Source of the DNA: Physcia stellaris
Taxonomy: Eukaryota > Ascomycota > Lecanoromycetes > Caliciales > Physciaceae
Direction: 5' to 3'
DNA: 64,000 nt
Assembly (NCBI GenBank): GCA_018902385.1
Contig: JABSSW010000053.1
Coordinates: 1-64,000, forward strand
Position numbers and translations under genes: made by a program
Part shown: positions 32,611 through 45,062 of the stretch, in pieces
How the letters are laid out: each line of letters starts with the position of its first letter
How positions within the stretch are numbered: the stretch's first letter is position 1
Notes under the pieces: model-generated
Seen by the model: the letters and a program-made list of their open reading frames with translations, nothing else
Told to the model about the DNA's origin: nothing
Databases searched by the model: none

Positions 32611-33711
32611 GTGCATCATGACTGGGTGGCGATTACCGTAAAGACACGAGTCGGGTGGTTTTAGAATATATATGGTTCACCACAGACAGGACCCCCGTCA
32701 CCCGACTTGAGCCGAAATCAGAAGATGGAGTCTACTTAACATTATATTCATATCCATTGTACCGAGGATGGATCCGCGTCGAGATGAATAGTGGCGAGGT
32801 AAACAAAAGGTATATCAGAGTCCCCTCAATGGCTAGTCCTAACATGAATGAGTACTAGTAGCGTCTGCTTGACTCGCTCCGCTCTGTCGCCCACGTCGGA
32901 TAGCAACAGTGAAAACACCTTGGATAATAAATGTTGTGCACTCTCGTGACAGTGCATCAACTGTATCCAGTGGCGCAATATCTCAACAATTGTTTGGACT
33001 GCGAGTTTCCGGATTCACAGCGTCCACACTCGCTGCAGCGTTCGTCATTTTCAGGTGTACAGAGTTGACATTGTGGGACCTTACTGGGGTACTCGTCATT
33101 CTCTATGCAATACCTCTGGCCCAACCGCTTTTTCTCGTCGTAGCGTCAACGTAATTCAAGTGTAAGAAAATGGGGGTTTTCCCCCCAGCAAATAGCCTGT
33201 GCACAGGGCAAAAATACATTATTCGGCCAATGCATGTCTGAATAGTTGAACGAGTGCATCAAATACTCTTTTCTCATGATTTTTTAAACAGGCGGCTAGA
33301 CCTCGGTATAACTCATGCCCGGTCTATTCTTCTTTGCACGCTGCTACTAGCCTCGGACAAAGATGAGTGCCAATTCTTCCTCTACATACCTGCTCACATG
33401 GTAACTATTAGGTTTGTGGCGTGCAGTATCCTCAACAGCTCGCTCAATAAATACCCGTTGACTACACATATTAAAACCTACATCCCGATTTCGATACTCA
33501 ACAAAAACTCATGGAACATTCGCACATCTGCCAGACTCCAAATGACTCATACGCTCAGTACAAAAGCCCGAGAACAATCCTCCAAATAGAGAACGAACAA
33601 ACCATAAGCTAACCTAGGAGAACATTGAGTTCAAAGTTCAATTGATATCAATCGAAGCTGTAAATTGCAACGGCGGGTAAGGTTGTTTAGGCGACGGGCC
33701 ACAGAACAATC
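32611..33711. other. Intergenic with a dispersed-repeat copy
   Basis: About 1.1 kb between the tandem paralogs. It contains a copy of a dispersed repeat at 32,698-32,795 (see separate entry) and a 9-bp inverted repeat (AGTCGGGTG near 32,650 and CACCCGACT near 32,700). No gene supported. Confidence 0.5.
32698..32795. repeat. Dispersed repeat R, copy 1
   Basis: Shares with copies at 35,630-35,735 and 45,689-45,775 the pattern ACCC(GG/AA)CTTG...AATCAGAAGATG...TTCATAT. With copy 2 it also shares ACC(G)AGGATGGA-CC-CGTC...GA-ATGA. Copies are diverged, so this looks like an old interspersed element or duplicated segment without coding capacity. Confidence 0.55.
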
Positions 33712-35003
33712 ATGAATCCAGAACAGAAAGCTTTTGTTGAGCAATTCTACCGTGACACTCAGGGCAACTACGAGACCCGTCTCGAGGAATTTCTCGCCAT
33801 ACAGAGAGAGACCCCACTCATGAGTAGCGTAACAATATCGGATTTCGCCGGAGTCATTGCGGAAAAGATTGCTGTAGAGGAGCAGCGTGAACTGTAAGTC
33901 ATTCCTATTAGTGACTAGTATCACGCTCACCAAAGCATGAATTGGAAATGCTGACTTGATTTTAAAGAGAACTCCAGACTCTCACTGCGGAGCATCTATG
34001 GAAGGCAGTCCGAGAATGGAAGCCAAATCCTTTGTCCGAACTACCAAGCGCTGATCCAAAACCCATCTTTAAATTAATTGTTTCAGGTGATTTCGGTCCT
34101 GTACCTCTTGGTGAGCTGCACCATAATGGAAACGTACGCCCATGCGCTCTGCTTCCGATAGCCACTGGCTTAGGGCCCCCTGTAGATTCATATCGCCCAC
34201 CTGGTCTGAAAAGCTCCAGTAAGGACTTAGCCATCTGCTACGCTGATGGCTTCCCTTCGGAAGAAAATCCTAGGGCATCAATCAATCCAAATACGCCATC
34301 AGATCAAGAGTATAAATTCAATGCACGGACTGATCCGGTATTGCGCCGATTCATAAGCCTTGGATACATCACGATGATGACACCTCACGGTGGATGGGCC
34401 ATGACTGGCCATGTACTCGTGCTCGACGCAGATCACGGACGGAATTGCCACCCATGGATTGTACTGGCCGCTAAATGGGATTCAGACGATGAAGAGCTTC
34501 AGATAGGTGGGGGCGAAACCATCATCACCGCACCACAGACAGTGGCACTAAATGATAGTTATACACCCGGAGTCCTACCAGGAGACCATAATCGGACTAC
34601 GATCGCTAGACTGGACCCTTTACACCCCGTCTCGGATGGAAGAAGGCTCGTGGACCACTTTGGTCCAGATTTTAAATTCAAAGCGGACAGATTTGGCGCA
34701 GAACCCGTTTCTGCTACTCGAAAGCCCTATGGCCCGAGCCTCGTTGAGATCATGGTATGGTACTGGGATCCGGTCTTGAAGCGGGAAGTCTGCTACACCA
34801 AGGACGGCCGTCGATGGTATAGCTACAATAAAGAGACACGAGACTATGGATTGCCTCGCTTTTTCAATCGCGAAATGGCACCGAATACGCGAGAGTCAGA
34901 GCAGCGGCCTTTCCCACAGGAAATGATTGGACCTGCCGACGAAGGCTCCAGGCTTTCGCGCATGACCGGCTCCGCAGTTTCGAGCTCGGTGTATAAGGAA
35001 TGA
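33712..35003 (+). CDS. Unknown-family protein, tandem paralog 2
   Basis: Two exons: 33,712-33,893 (182 nt, the same length as in paralog 1) and 33,968-35,003; 405 aa. The intron has a GTAAGT donor, a GCTGAC branch site and a TTTTAAAG acceptor. N-terminus NPEQKAFVEQFYRDTQGNYE, then LTAEHLWKAVREWKPNPLSE, FGPVPLGELHHNGNVRPCAL, VLRRFISLGYITMM, TGHVLVLDADHGRNCHPWIV, TPGVLPGDHNRTTIARLDP, VDHFGPDFKF and VWYWDPVLKREVCYT. The same gene structure and head-to-tail order show local duplication. Conserved Asp, His and Cys (LDADHGRNCHPW) could be functional, but no enzyme family is recognised. The C-terminus is Ser/Arg-rich and diverged. Confidence 0.75.
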
Positions 35004-35629
35004 GGCGCAATGAGGACATCTCATGACCTAGTGCGGTGCGATTCTGCCTCCCATGCATCACCACTAATACACCATTTGTAACAAGACGCATACCCACCTT
35101 TTGCAGAAAGCATATGAACATGGCATTGAGATCTGTCAGTGAATTTTCTATCACTTACTATCAGATCATGTGATATATTTCTACTTTCAATTTCGACACA
35201 ATCACGTATCAGGAGACAGGAGGAATGATATAAAGATAACGGCCATTGAGAAAAGAGTTCGGAAATCTCTGATTGGGATTCACGCGGACGTTTCCTCCTT
35301 TGGGTCTACAGCTGTCGTGATGAAGAGAATGGCGGAGATCATGCTGCCTACTATCCATAGCAATATCACAGGTACAAGCGCATTCTCTAATCATAGTCTC
35401 CAATCTCATATTTATCCACAACCTCTCCACCCAAGCATCTCCAGTAGTCATAGATGATCCTCCTTTATCCTTCCTATCACTTTACACTGCACACGCCCAG
35501 AAATCACCATTCACGGAGTGCGGACAGGCAGGAGCTAGTATATCAAATCCAGCCCTGCGATGCCCCTGGCCTAGGACTAACTACTAAGTGGTGCAGTTTT
35601 CTAATGGCATCTACTTCGTCAGGCCTCCC

Positions 35630-35735
35630 ATTACCCAACTTAGGCTTCCAGAATCAGGACAATGATGTCTAAACTTGTCGTATTTATATGCTTTGTGCCA
35701 AGGATGGAGCCACGTCTTGTCGAAATGAGTATAGT
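35630..35735. repeat. Dispersed repeat R, copy 2
   Basis: Aligns with copy 3 at 45,689-45,775: ATTACCC--CTT-GG, ATCAG-A-ATGATGTC, T-ATATGCTTTG-GCCAA. Upstream, both also share AAGTGGTGC 30-45 bp before the repeat. Confidence 0.6.
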
Positions 35736-35895
35736 GATGAAGCATGGAAGTCCCACGGCACCAGAGTACAGGATAGAGCCCAAGCAAGCAACAAACATCC
35801 CTCCTAAATCCACTCTCCTACAACAACATAATAGTCCCCCCGCCCACTCCCATTCCTCGCGCCTTCCAACTACCCCTCCCCCCTCCCCTCAACCC

Positions 35896-36160
35896 TCAAA
35901 CAATAATCCCCCCCACAACCCCCCTCCCAAACCTCATAACCCTCCTCACCCTCCAGTCGCGATCCCCCAACCCCTTCGCCCAGCGCCAAATCCGATTCCC
36001 CGTCCTCCGGCAATAGTCATAGTATTCCTGCGTCACTTCCTCGCCGAAGCGGGTGCGATCGCGCGGGAAGCGTCGGTTCAGGATTGTGATGATGGTGGGC
36101 ATGGTCCAGCGGCTGTAGAGGGTCAGGATGAAGAGGTATTCTTTGTGTTTTTTGAGGTGG
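35896..36160 (-). pseudogene. Coding-like fragment of unknown family
   Basis: A minus-strand frame reads ITIRPHLKKHKEYLFILTLY, then SRWTMPTIITILNRRFPRDR, then TRFGEEVTQEYYDYCRRTGN and RIWRWAKGLGDRDWRVRR. It looks like the C-terminal part of a real protein (balanced composition, aromatic and charged pattern). No start, upstream exon or domain could be identified, and the 3' side is a repetitive GGVVGG tail. It could be the last exon of an undetected gene or a pseudogene. Confidence 0.35.
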
Positions 36161-37489
36161 GGGCGGATGGTGATGGGGGGAGGGGCATGCTGATGTATGA
36201 TGGACGGGTGGTGGGTTGAAGTGTGGTTTCTTTTTGTGGGAAATTTGTGGAGGTGTGGTTATGGGTTTGGAGAGGTAGGGGGATTTGTTGGCTTTCGATG
36301 GTGGGGGAGTCGGTGACTAATAGGAGTTTGTGATAGATGCGTATTATCTCGGTGTTCTGAGTCGGGGTCATGACTACACGTAGACATTTTATGGAGGGAA
36401 TTGGAATCTTAGGAGAGAGAAGTGATGAGTAAGAATCCCTATTTCGATGGAAAAATGACCGGAAACCTTTACTGGGGATCTTCAATAACATTCATCGAAA
36501 AGAGAATGAATATCTCACGTAGAAATGTCACCCGAAGAATGGTGAATTTAAGTAACGAGTAAACGTAGGATTTAGAGGAAACGAGGAGACCAAACCTCCA
36601 ATGGAGTTTCCACAATAACATCCGTCAAAGATAGACAGGAGTGTTATAGGCTGAGTGATAATTCGCGCCGCGGTTCTAATATGTGATGGAATTGCAATTG
36701 AATTGTCTTGAAGTCCATAATAGCGAATAAAGTGATGTTGATGAGGCAATGGATGAGGGACAGTAGCTGATCAATAAGACTGCACCTCTACAGATGGTGT
36801 TCAAGAACCAAACAAGCGAAAGAATTATCCTTGAGGATGAGCAGAACAGGGGGAAAGATGAACGAGAAAGAATGGTTAACCCTGGACTTATCTCGATGTA
36901 GACCCTCATATTAATCCATCGAGCCGATATAAAAACATGCAATTGAAGTGGCTGTGAGCTAGAAGTTGAACTAATGTACATTTCCAGGAGTGGGTATCTC
37001 TGTCGCCTGTAATGAGAAAGCAGAGCTGAAAATCCCCGTCCCCGTAATCCAGTACACACTCTAGTCAACTGGAATCCTTCCTTGACGCTTGTTGCAAGGA
37101 CGAAGCATGTATTGCTGTGAGTAGATACCGTAAAAACAAACCCCGATCTCAAAGTTGGTGCACATCGCAGAGAGAAACAATATCCCCGCAACTCGCTGGC
37201 ATAACGGTACGAGAAAAAGGTGGTGTATCATGAATTGATCTGATTTCAAATGCGCCAACAGCAGCATGCTATCATTTGGTCATGTCGCTGCAGTCCACGG
37301 CACCAAGGCAATTCATAGCGACGACATTCAAATCCTTGAGTGATCATGAATATGATGGATCATGACGTTCAGTTCTCCAGCGACGATGAAAAAGACTGAT
37401 CAACCACATCGCATGCAAGAAGATCCGAACAGGTGCTCGGGATAGCCTCAGTGGACAGTACTGACAGTTGGTGGATGATCATCAAGTGA

Positions 37490-37600
37490 ATCAACGAGTA
37501 TCGAGTCAGGTCGAGTCAAGTCGGGTCAAGCGCAGCATCGAGTCATCCAATCGAAGTCAAAGAAGTCATCCAGTTGAAGTCATCGAAAGTCACCGAATCA
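37490..37600. repeat. Imperfect GAGTCAAG/GAAGTCATC simple repeat
   Basis: Runs of TCGAGTCAGG, TCGAGTCAAG, TCGGGTCAAG, then TCGAAGTCA/AGAAGTCATCCA/TTGAAGTCATCGA units. It shares the 13-mer TCGAGTCAAGTCG (37,511-37,523) with the tract at 5,475. It lies just past the stop of the KH gene. Confidence 0.6.
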
Positions 37601-37633
37601 CGATCGGTATGCGCGGCAGCAAATCACTCATTC

Positions 37634-39542
37634 TCACTGACCAACAGGCGGCCCCCCAGGCGGGCCCTGACCAGGCTGTTGGCCTTGCTGCGCAAGATGG
37701 GACCACCAGAGTGCGACGTAGTTCTGGTAGCCACCATAGGCAGCATAGGGATCTTCACCGCCAGGAGGAGCACCTTGAGCATTGGGGGCTTGAGCAAGTG
37801 GCGCATTTTGATTCTGATTCTGGGGTTGTCCATATGATTGCTGGCTATTCTGCTGATAGCGATCATTGTATTGGTCATCACGATAGCCACCGCCGCCAGA
37901 GGGGCGGTTCTTCTCTTCCTATAGAGTTGTATTAGTAAGAATTGTGGGATACAATTCAAGGGCAGGGGGTGCGGGAATTAACGCACCACTGCATGGACCT
38001 TCTCCATTATGGCTCGCTTTGCTGCATCAATCGCGCCTCGGGATCCAACTAGTCCTATTTCACGCTCAATGTCTCGGCCGGTGGCAGGGGAGACATTGAT
38101 CTTGCATCCGGTGGTGCTCTGCATGTCTTTAATGGTTTCGCCACCTAAAATTAATTGTTAGCATACGATAGCGGAAGGGCGATTACAGTTGTGACAAACC
38201 TTTACCGATAATCATGCCCACAGCGTCCGAGGGCACAGTAATCCTATCGTTGATCTTTTCACCACCGTCATAGGCCGCCCCTCTACCTTGGTCTCTCTGT
38301 GGGGCTTGATTGTTGGCCATGTTCTTTGTATCACTCTCGACGATTTCCATGATCAGACTCTTGGCAAGTGCTGCTGCAGTGGGGGTACCGATAAGGTTCA
38401 CTGGACGTAAGCCATTGACGCTCTTCTCTTCGCCAACAATGTTGACATGGCATGCACTTCGTTCTTGCAGATCACGGATAGTCTCCCCACCGCGACCAAT
38501 GATGAGACCAACTGTTCGATTTGGTACCATAATCTGAGTAGCGTCCTCACCCGCACGTAAGGCGGGCTGATGACTGCCTACTCCTTTGCTAACCACGACG
38601 GGTCGGTCGATGATTGCATTGTTCCCTCTATTCTGACCATTTTCCTCAATGATACGGTAAATCTCCGCCTTTGCGTCGTCTCGTGCTTTGCGTGTGCCAG
38701 AGATTTTGCACTGACGAACGGGGCCATTGGAGTCCGGACCAGTCATAAATTGGACGCGTGACGAGGTATCAGCTTCTACACGCCTTAGATTTTCTCCTTG
38801 TCTACCAATGATAAGTCCAACAAGGTTCGATTGTATGGCGATCGTCTCTGAATTATCGTCATCTCGTCGGCCAGGAGGTGAACGTTCAACAGGTGCACCA
38901 TAACCGCGCGGGGAGAAGCCCCCACCTCGGGGTGGTGAGAAGGATCGGTCTCGAAAGCCGCCGCGTCGGGAATCATCGCGTCGCTCGTCGCGATATGGGT
39001 TGTAATTATCTCGGAAATTGTCGCGTCCCATTCGAGGTGGTGATCGGGATCGTGAACGGGATCGAGGGCGATACATGCGACCAGACAGTCGTGGATCATC
39101 GCGGCCCGGGGCTAGCCAAACGTGAGTAGACATTACAATGCAAACGTCGCTGCTGAGGACTTACTGCCATTGCGCCGATTGTCGTACGAGACGCCTTTTT
39201 CAGCAGCGATGCCCCTCGCTCGCGCAACAGCGTCAGCCAAGCTCACGGACCCTGAGTTCACAGGTTTGATGTTGCTTAAGTCGACGCTTCCTGAGTTTGT
39301 CGGTTGAGGTATGTTGTAGGTAGGAGGGCCTGCAGGAATAGGTGGTGTTGGTGTAGGATACGGATTGGGGTAGCCTTGTAGTGGCTGTTGAGAGGGTGGA
39401 AGTGGTTGTGCTTGATTTGGAGTCCCACTTGGTCGCTGGGCAGCTAGACACAAGAAGTCAGATCTGGATAGTGTTTGTGGGGGTTGATTCATCACTCACC
39501 AAGAGCGGCCAAAATTTGGGAGATGTTAGGTTGGTCACCCAT
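37634..39542 (-). CDS. Triple KH-domain RNA-binding protein
   Basis: Five exons on the minus strand: 39,542-39,500, 39,443-39,165, 39,111-38,200, 38,144-37,987 and 37,918-37,634; 558 aa, all phases close. A Pro/Gln-rich N-terminus and an RS/RGG-like region (RPRSRSRSRSPPR, then RRGGFRDRSFSPPRGGGFSP) precede three KH domains. Each keeps its GXXG loop: VGLIIGRQGENLRR, VGLIIGRGGETIRD, and VGMIIGKGGETIKD, the last joined across an intron. A Gln/Gly/Tyr-rich tail with NYVALWWSHLAQQGQQPG resembles the C-terminal Tyr/Trp motif of FUSE-binding proteins. It likely binds single-stranded RNA or DNA and acts in mRNA processing, stability or transcription. Closest known type: FUBP/KSRP-like or hnRNP-K-like proteins of ascomycetes. 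Confidence 0.9.
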
Positions 39543-41608
39543 CTTTGCGATGTACTAAATATGCAGACGGGCTTAAGAGATATGGTCTGGCTATGCAAGA
39601 TACAGGCAAGCCCGAAGCCAGTGATCACGGATCACAACAGAGATCGATTAGAGAAAGTAATGGCCATCAATGATCGGGATTCTTTCATTGTCGATGGTTT
39701 CGGCCATATAAATCTTAAATCACATTAGCGTGATTTCGAACCTCGCTAAGCGCGTAAGGCAGAGCCGGCCCGGTTCCCTTTCATGACACTCCCCCATGGC
39801 AAAACCGCATGCGGAACACATCCTCTATGTGATTGATCAGAATTATTCAAACGGTAGCGCGACTGGGGAAACACGTCAAGTCTATGTCTCATTCATAGCA
39901 ATTCAAGTTCGGAATTCCAAAGACGGGTAACATTGATATGGCAAACGATTTATATCTTTCATCGGCACCCAGTTATGTCCGAGTAGATCACATCTCTCAA
40001 AATAACACCGCATGTGAATGGATCAGTCGAAGGGAAAGCCAATTAACCACAATTGGACAACTTCTTCCAGTCTTCTATCAAATGGAAAGTATTTCTTTGG
40101 GATCCATCAATATTGTCCACTGCTCGTGGACGACGACATTCGAGAAGCCGCAATATGGTACAAGTCGTGCAGATTCATAGCATCTTAAGGTCCCATCATT
40201 ATCAGTTCTTGATTTTATACTTTAAACCGTCATAACACACTCTCTCTGAACCGACAGCAATATGGCTCCTCCAGAATTTCGACACGGGAGTGCTGTTCAA
40301 CTGAGCATAGACTATTCCCTTCATTCAATCCATAACAATGAGCGCTGTGGTTCATTGGTCTATCTGGATCATTCACCAAATGCATTACGTGTTATAGATA
40401 GACACATTAATGGATGGATGCAATAGGTCGCTTCTATGGATTTGAAGGCGACTGTGATATGACCCTCATAGAAACAAAAAAATTACTCTTGGATGCGATG
40501 GCTATACCGGGGTTAGCGGGATCCATTTGGTGCTTTTTGAGGACATTAAAAGAAGTCAACACCAGCGGGTCTACACATGGTGATTTTCAACAACAGATTT
40601 CTTCCAACCCCAGCCGGTGCCATCAAAACCCAGTGATATGTTCAAGTGTTCAATATGACAGATAGGGAGGCCACCAAGAGCCTGACGGGTCTAAGCCACG
40701 AAGGTGACTCAGGGGTGTTCAGTGATATCATGGTTTCCTCTAATAACACCTTGAGTCATAGGTACAGTCGCGTCATTTCTGAAGAGGCTGCATCAACGAC
40801 TTTTCGAACGACACCATAGCTGATTTAGAGAGACATCGCAGAGCTTATACGGCGCTCCTACCAGCAAGGGGAGGCTTTCATCCAAAATACCGGAGAGATT
40901 TTAGTCTGGGATCCGGCGTTCCTACCTTACCACCTCCTGATTGTACTGCATCGCGACATAGAACCGCCTTCCGAATTCTCGGTCTTGATCTCTGTAAGAG
41001 AGCAATGGGTTGCTGATCTTGTAATACAAATTCCTTCACTTCTGTATCTTAGCTCATACTCTACAGGATCAGGAGGACCATTGCTCCGCCTTATGTATCA
41101 AAATTGTAGGTTTTCCTCGCAATGCATCTATCGAAAACGCTAATTCTGTTCAGTGTGACCTTAGAGGTCAGAAGTACAAAGCAGCCATGGATTCTAATGA
41201 GCTTTTTCCCTGGTGGCAGGTACGTAACACCGCTGTCTTTGATTCTAGGTGCGCCCCGCGTTTTCTCTGCCGTGGCAGTAGATGTCTCATCACGCTATTC
41301 ACTTTCACCCAGGCCAAGAAAATACCCCAAAACTCCCGCATTCGTCGTTTATTCTAGTTTTCAGTCCTGCCCCTCGAAAGGTGACAGAGCCCCTTGGATC
41401 TTTATTCCTTAGTCGAGCCTTCACTCTTTCAAACCATTATTTCTTTGAGGGCTCAGTCCTTCTGCAAAACGCATGGATGGCAGTGGCCAAATGGGTTTGC
41501 ACGTTAATGAGGGAGTCTGGAGTCATGTACAGATTGTTGACATCTCTAATCGCTGATGCTCCGATGTAGGTTTTCGCAGACAACGCACATAAAGACCAAG
41601 CTCATCGA
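39543..41608. other. Intergenic, decayed, with a repeat copy
   Basis: About 2 kb. It contains repeat S copy 1 (39,915-39,982). Around 40,860-41,110 two overlapping frames look weakly coding (for example HLLIVLHRDIEPPSEFSVLI), but both are broken and unidentified. Other ORFs have no recognisable content. The first part includes the KH gene promoter. Confidence 0.45.
39915..39982. repeat. Dispersed repeat S, copy 1
   Basis: Aligns without gaps to 45,305-45,373 at roughly 75 percent identity by eye: TTCCAAAGACGGGTAAC, TGAT-TG-CAA, TTT-TAT-TTT-AT, GCAC-CA-TT-TGTCC. Non-coding; origin unknown. Confidence 0.6.
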
Positions 41609-44600
41609 ATGGCCCGCATTACGGGCTTATCGTTGGCAAATGAGGCGAATCGCCGTCCCGGAGGTATATCTTCCATGACACTTGAGGAAGCAGAGAAGTT
41701 TGCAAACGAAGCCGACAAATTCAATGCCGACCTAGAATATGTAGAGGCTGCCACGAAGAGCAATGTGGCAACCCCTGGCTCTGGTGTGCAACCCCCAGGT
41801 CCAACTGTAGTCAAGGAGCTTGAATCTGATTTTCAAAAGGAGATTAAAGAGATCCAGAAGAGGAGGCAACGTAGAAAGATGAAGGTCAAGATTGAAAGGG
41901 CTATAGAAGTGGCAGAACAGGAGAAATCCGCGGTGAAAGGGAAACCTGCGCGAGAAGGGAAACCTGCGCTGGATGGGAAAGCTTTGCCAGAAGAGAAATT
42001 GTCGCAGGAGGGAAGTGCCGCAAAGGAGATGGAAGCGTCACAGGGAGAAGCTCCAGCTGCAGCGCCAAATACCGGGCTAGAAATAGGCTACACTCCTCCA
42101 GATGACGCAGCGATCCATGAGCTCAAAGACGAGCACAATACCTGGGAGGACATTGGGAAGATCATCAAAGGGCAGAAGAAGATTGAATCACTTCTCACTT
42201 ATAAAGAGCTAATGGCTCAGATCGGGTCAGGTTCTGCTTCAGCAGCCACGCAAGAAGGGTGCGCCATCGTGGAGAAAAGTACCACCCCAGCGGAAAGACC
42301 CTTGCAAAACGACTCAGCCCTGAAGGAGGAGGATTTGCTAGTGGAGGAAGCTACTGAAATGGCAGCTGCCGCAAAAGGACAGGCAACGCAAGAGCCCGAA
42401 GCTCCACAGGAGCGACAAGCTGGGAAGGAGACAATCAAAACGGTACGTCGCCTCACCAATCATTTCTAATACCTACTGTTTCTAATTACATCCCATAAAT
42501 CTATGTTACGCAAAATCAATGTTGGTTGTTCAGAGCTCCGTAGCTCAGCCTTCAAGGACTAATATGAAGCTTACCTGAAATCTTAGCCTGTGCATATCAC
42601 TAGTGAGCCCGCAGAGACGAAAGAGTCTATCAATCGAAAAGCAAGAGCGGATAGCGTCAACTTCATTCGATCTCGTACCAACTCCCGAAGTGGTGCAAAT
42701 ACTCCATTGACAGCTTCAAACCGCGATTCGGTTCAGAATGAACTTATTCAGACAGTAGCAGAAGCTGTCGAACGTCTCCCAAGTCCGTTGCAGGCTAATG
42801 AGAACCCTTACACACCCGAAGATGACGCTGAAGAGTTGCGAATAGGAGAGAGGCGTCTCACAAGAGAAGAAAAAGGCAAAGTTGGCGTTCGCGACTCGCC
42901 CAGTGATGACGGTGAGGAAGAATCTATTCCTCAGACGGGATCCACTCCTGGGTTTACCCAGCCGACGCTGATGGAATCAAAACCAGGAGGGGCTCAGCCG
43001 ACCCCTGATATCAACATACAAGATGCCAATCAACCAGTCGACGTGGCTGTACAAACCTCACGCGAGGCTCCATCCCCGTCGAAAAAGAAGAAGAAGAACA
43101 AGAAGAAGAAGACAAAGAAGAAGAAGTATGATCATCCTGAGAGAGACATGATTTTTATTCAAGCCGCTCAGACAACAGAGCGATTGGCACGCTATGAAAA
43201 ACCTCGACCTATTCCTCCAGAGATGCTTCGTCCTGCCGCTGCTAAAGCCACTGCTACTGTACCCACCTGGTCCGATAGCTCCGCCCAAAATTTCAGGGGG
43301 GTACGACGTGATACGGAACCGAATCCTCGACCACATAGTGCAACACTGGCTGCAGATGCACCGGCACCTCCATCAGACTTTCAGAGTATTCGCTGGGCCT
43401 ACGCAACACATACCGAATCTGATATTCAATTGCAGAAATACAATGTCTTCTTGTTCGAGAAACTACCAATCATCAAAGGCGCACCTCTCTCGTTTCCTGA
43501 GCCATACCATAATCTCTCCGAGCGCCCACCAATCATTGTCAGCCATGCAAACGCTGTGAACGAAGGTCCTTCTGTGCATATCAATGGAGACTACCCAGGA
43601 GATACTTTGATGCACGTCTTCCCTGGCACCAATCGTCGCCCTGACGCGCGTATCCATCCAGGCCATCCGGACTATCTCCACGGTCGCCTTCTTCACGAGT
43701 ACCAAGCAGCCGAGGTTGCTACAGGCCAAGCTATCTGGCGCCACGATCGTGAACACCATGACTGTCGTCATCCAGTTTGCAAGAAGACGCTTGTAGACAC
43801 GAATTCCGACACCATCCTTTGTCCAGCTTGCGGACCAAAGACATTCACCCGCTACTGCTCGATTTTCCACATGATTCAGGACTTCGATCGCCACTGGAAG
43901 GAATGTGGCTCGGATGCCATGTTAATAAAACGGGTCATCGACCACAACACCACGCCTCCCCGGTTCTGGAACCAGTGCCCAGCCATCCCCAACATTCATG
44001 GCTATTACTCTTTGGATCGATACCGCCAGCGCGCCTACGCCATGATGACCGCGGGACAGTACACACTAATGAACTACAGCAACACCAAGAAGCCGGTCGT
44101 CCTCACTTGGCCCACCAGCGATCCTAATCACGTCGAGATGTCCTCCCGCGTAGAGCGCGTGCTTAATATCCTTCTCTTTGACCACAAACAGGAGATCCTG
44201 TTGAACTACTTTTTCCGCCTCATTCGCCAAATGTGCAAACAGCTTGGAATATACGGCGACGAAGTTAGGAAATCTTTGGCCGTTCAATTCGGTACAGAAT
44301 TCGACTGGAATATTCATCAGATTAGTAGAGATCTACGCAGGCCTGACATGGTGCGCCGTGCTGCCTATCTTCGCCCGTTGTGTGAGATGGATTGGGATGG
44401 CGACAGCCGCTTTCACATCCCCAGCAGCGAATGCGTCAAAGGCTTCGAGATGTTCTATCACTGTGGCGAGTTCTTACACCATGCACATGGGAAAGGCGTC
44501 AAGAGTATCGTCGAGGCTTATGAGGCTAAATACTGGATTCTGCGTGCCTGGCGCCAGCGCCATGAGTGCCGATCTTGGCGCCAACGGGCTGAGAATACGG

Positions 44601-45062
44601 GCGATGTCAAGGTAAGCCTTTAGCTCTCCTCCTTTTCGTGTCCCTTTTTTGTCATTCGAGAATGCCTGGAATCTGGCTTTACCATCTACGTTTACCCAAA
44701 TCTTGGGACGCATCGCCATCTCGATTTCATGGGAACAGCTGTTGATCGATTCTTTGTCCTAATTGCTTGTAATTGCAAGATGCTACTACCTATCACAACC
44801 TTTATCACCTGTTCCTAGAACCCATCTACATTCACACATCAAGGAAAATACTGATACCTAAATCTAGTTCCCGAACGTAAAAGTGCCAGAGCACTATCCG
44901 CACCCCTATCTAGGCGAAGGGTAAGCCCCTGGTTTCCAAGTCGAGGGATAGCGCTAACATGGTTTGATGAATAGGTATGAAGGGTGGGGCGCACCGGACG
45001 ACGACATGCGCGAGGTCTGGGGCGACCATACGCCCATTCGTAAGGAGGAGGGGAGGAGCTAG
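41609..45062 (+). CDS. 999-aa protein with MYND-like zinc finger, unknown function
   Basis: Four exons: 41,609-42,442, 42,587-44,611, 44,868-44,920 and 44,975-45,062; all phases close. Residues 1-470 are disordered and charged: coiled-coil-like FQKEIKEIQKRRQRRKMKVK, repeats of KGKPAREGKPALDGK, and a Lys run (about 440-455, KKKKKNKKKKTKKKK) that may be a nuclear or nucleolar signal. The conserved C-terminal half has a zinc-finger-like cluster at about 671-718: C-x4-C, CPACG, RYC, HMI, HW-x2-C. This is MYND-like but with altered spacing. A conserved helical region (VERVLNILLFDHKQEILLNY, then REVW-DHTPIRKEEG at the end) follows. It is probably a conserved ascomycete protein of unknown role. The first intron (144 nt) is the least certain, since it is also AT-rich with a TTAG acceptor. 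Confidence 0.75.

Larger units (their letters stand above)
35004..37633. other. Decayed intergenic stretch
   Basis: About 2.6 kb without a supported intact gene. It holds a dispersed-repeat copy (35,630-35,735), a C-rich/A-rich low-complexity tract (about 35,800-35,990), a minus-strand coding-like fragment (35,896-36,160) and a GAGTCAAG-type simple repeat near 37,490-37,600. It may be former gene or transposon sequence. Confidence 0.5.

Noticed and set aside
36676-37191. 171-codon minus-strand ORF
   Set aside because: Mixed hydrophobic/Cys/Ser content without pattern, no start context, no homology recognised; lies in a decayed gap.
40850-41130. Two overlapping coding-like frames
   Set aside because: Neither has start, stop or splice context, and both look equally plausible, which argues for chance or deep decay.
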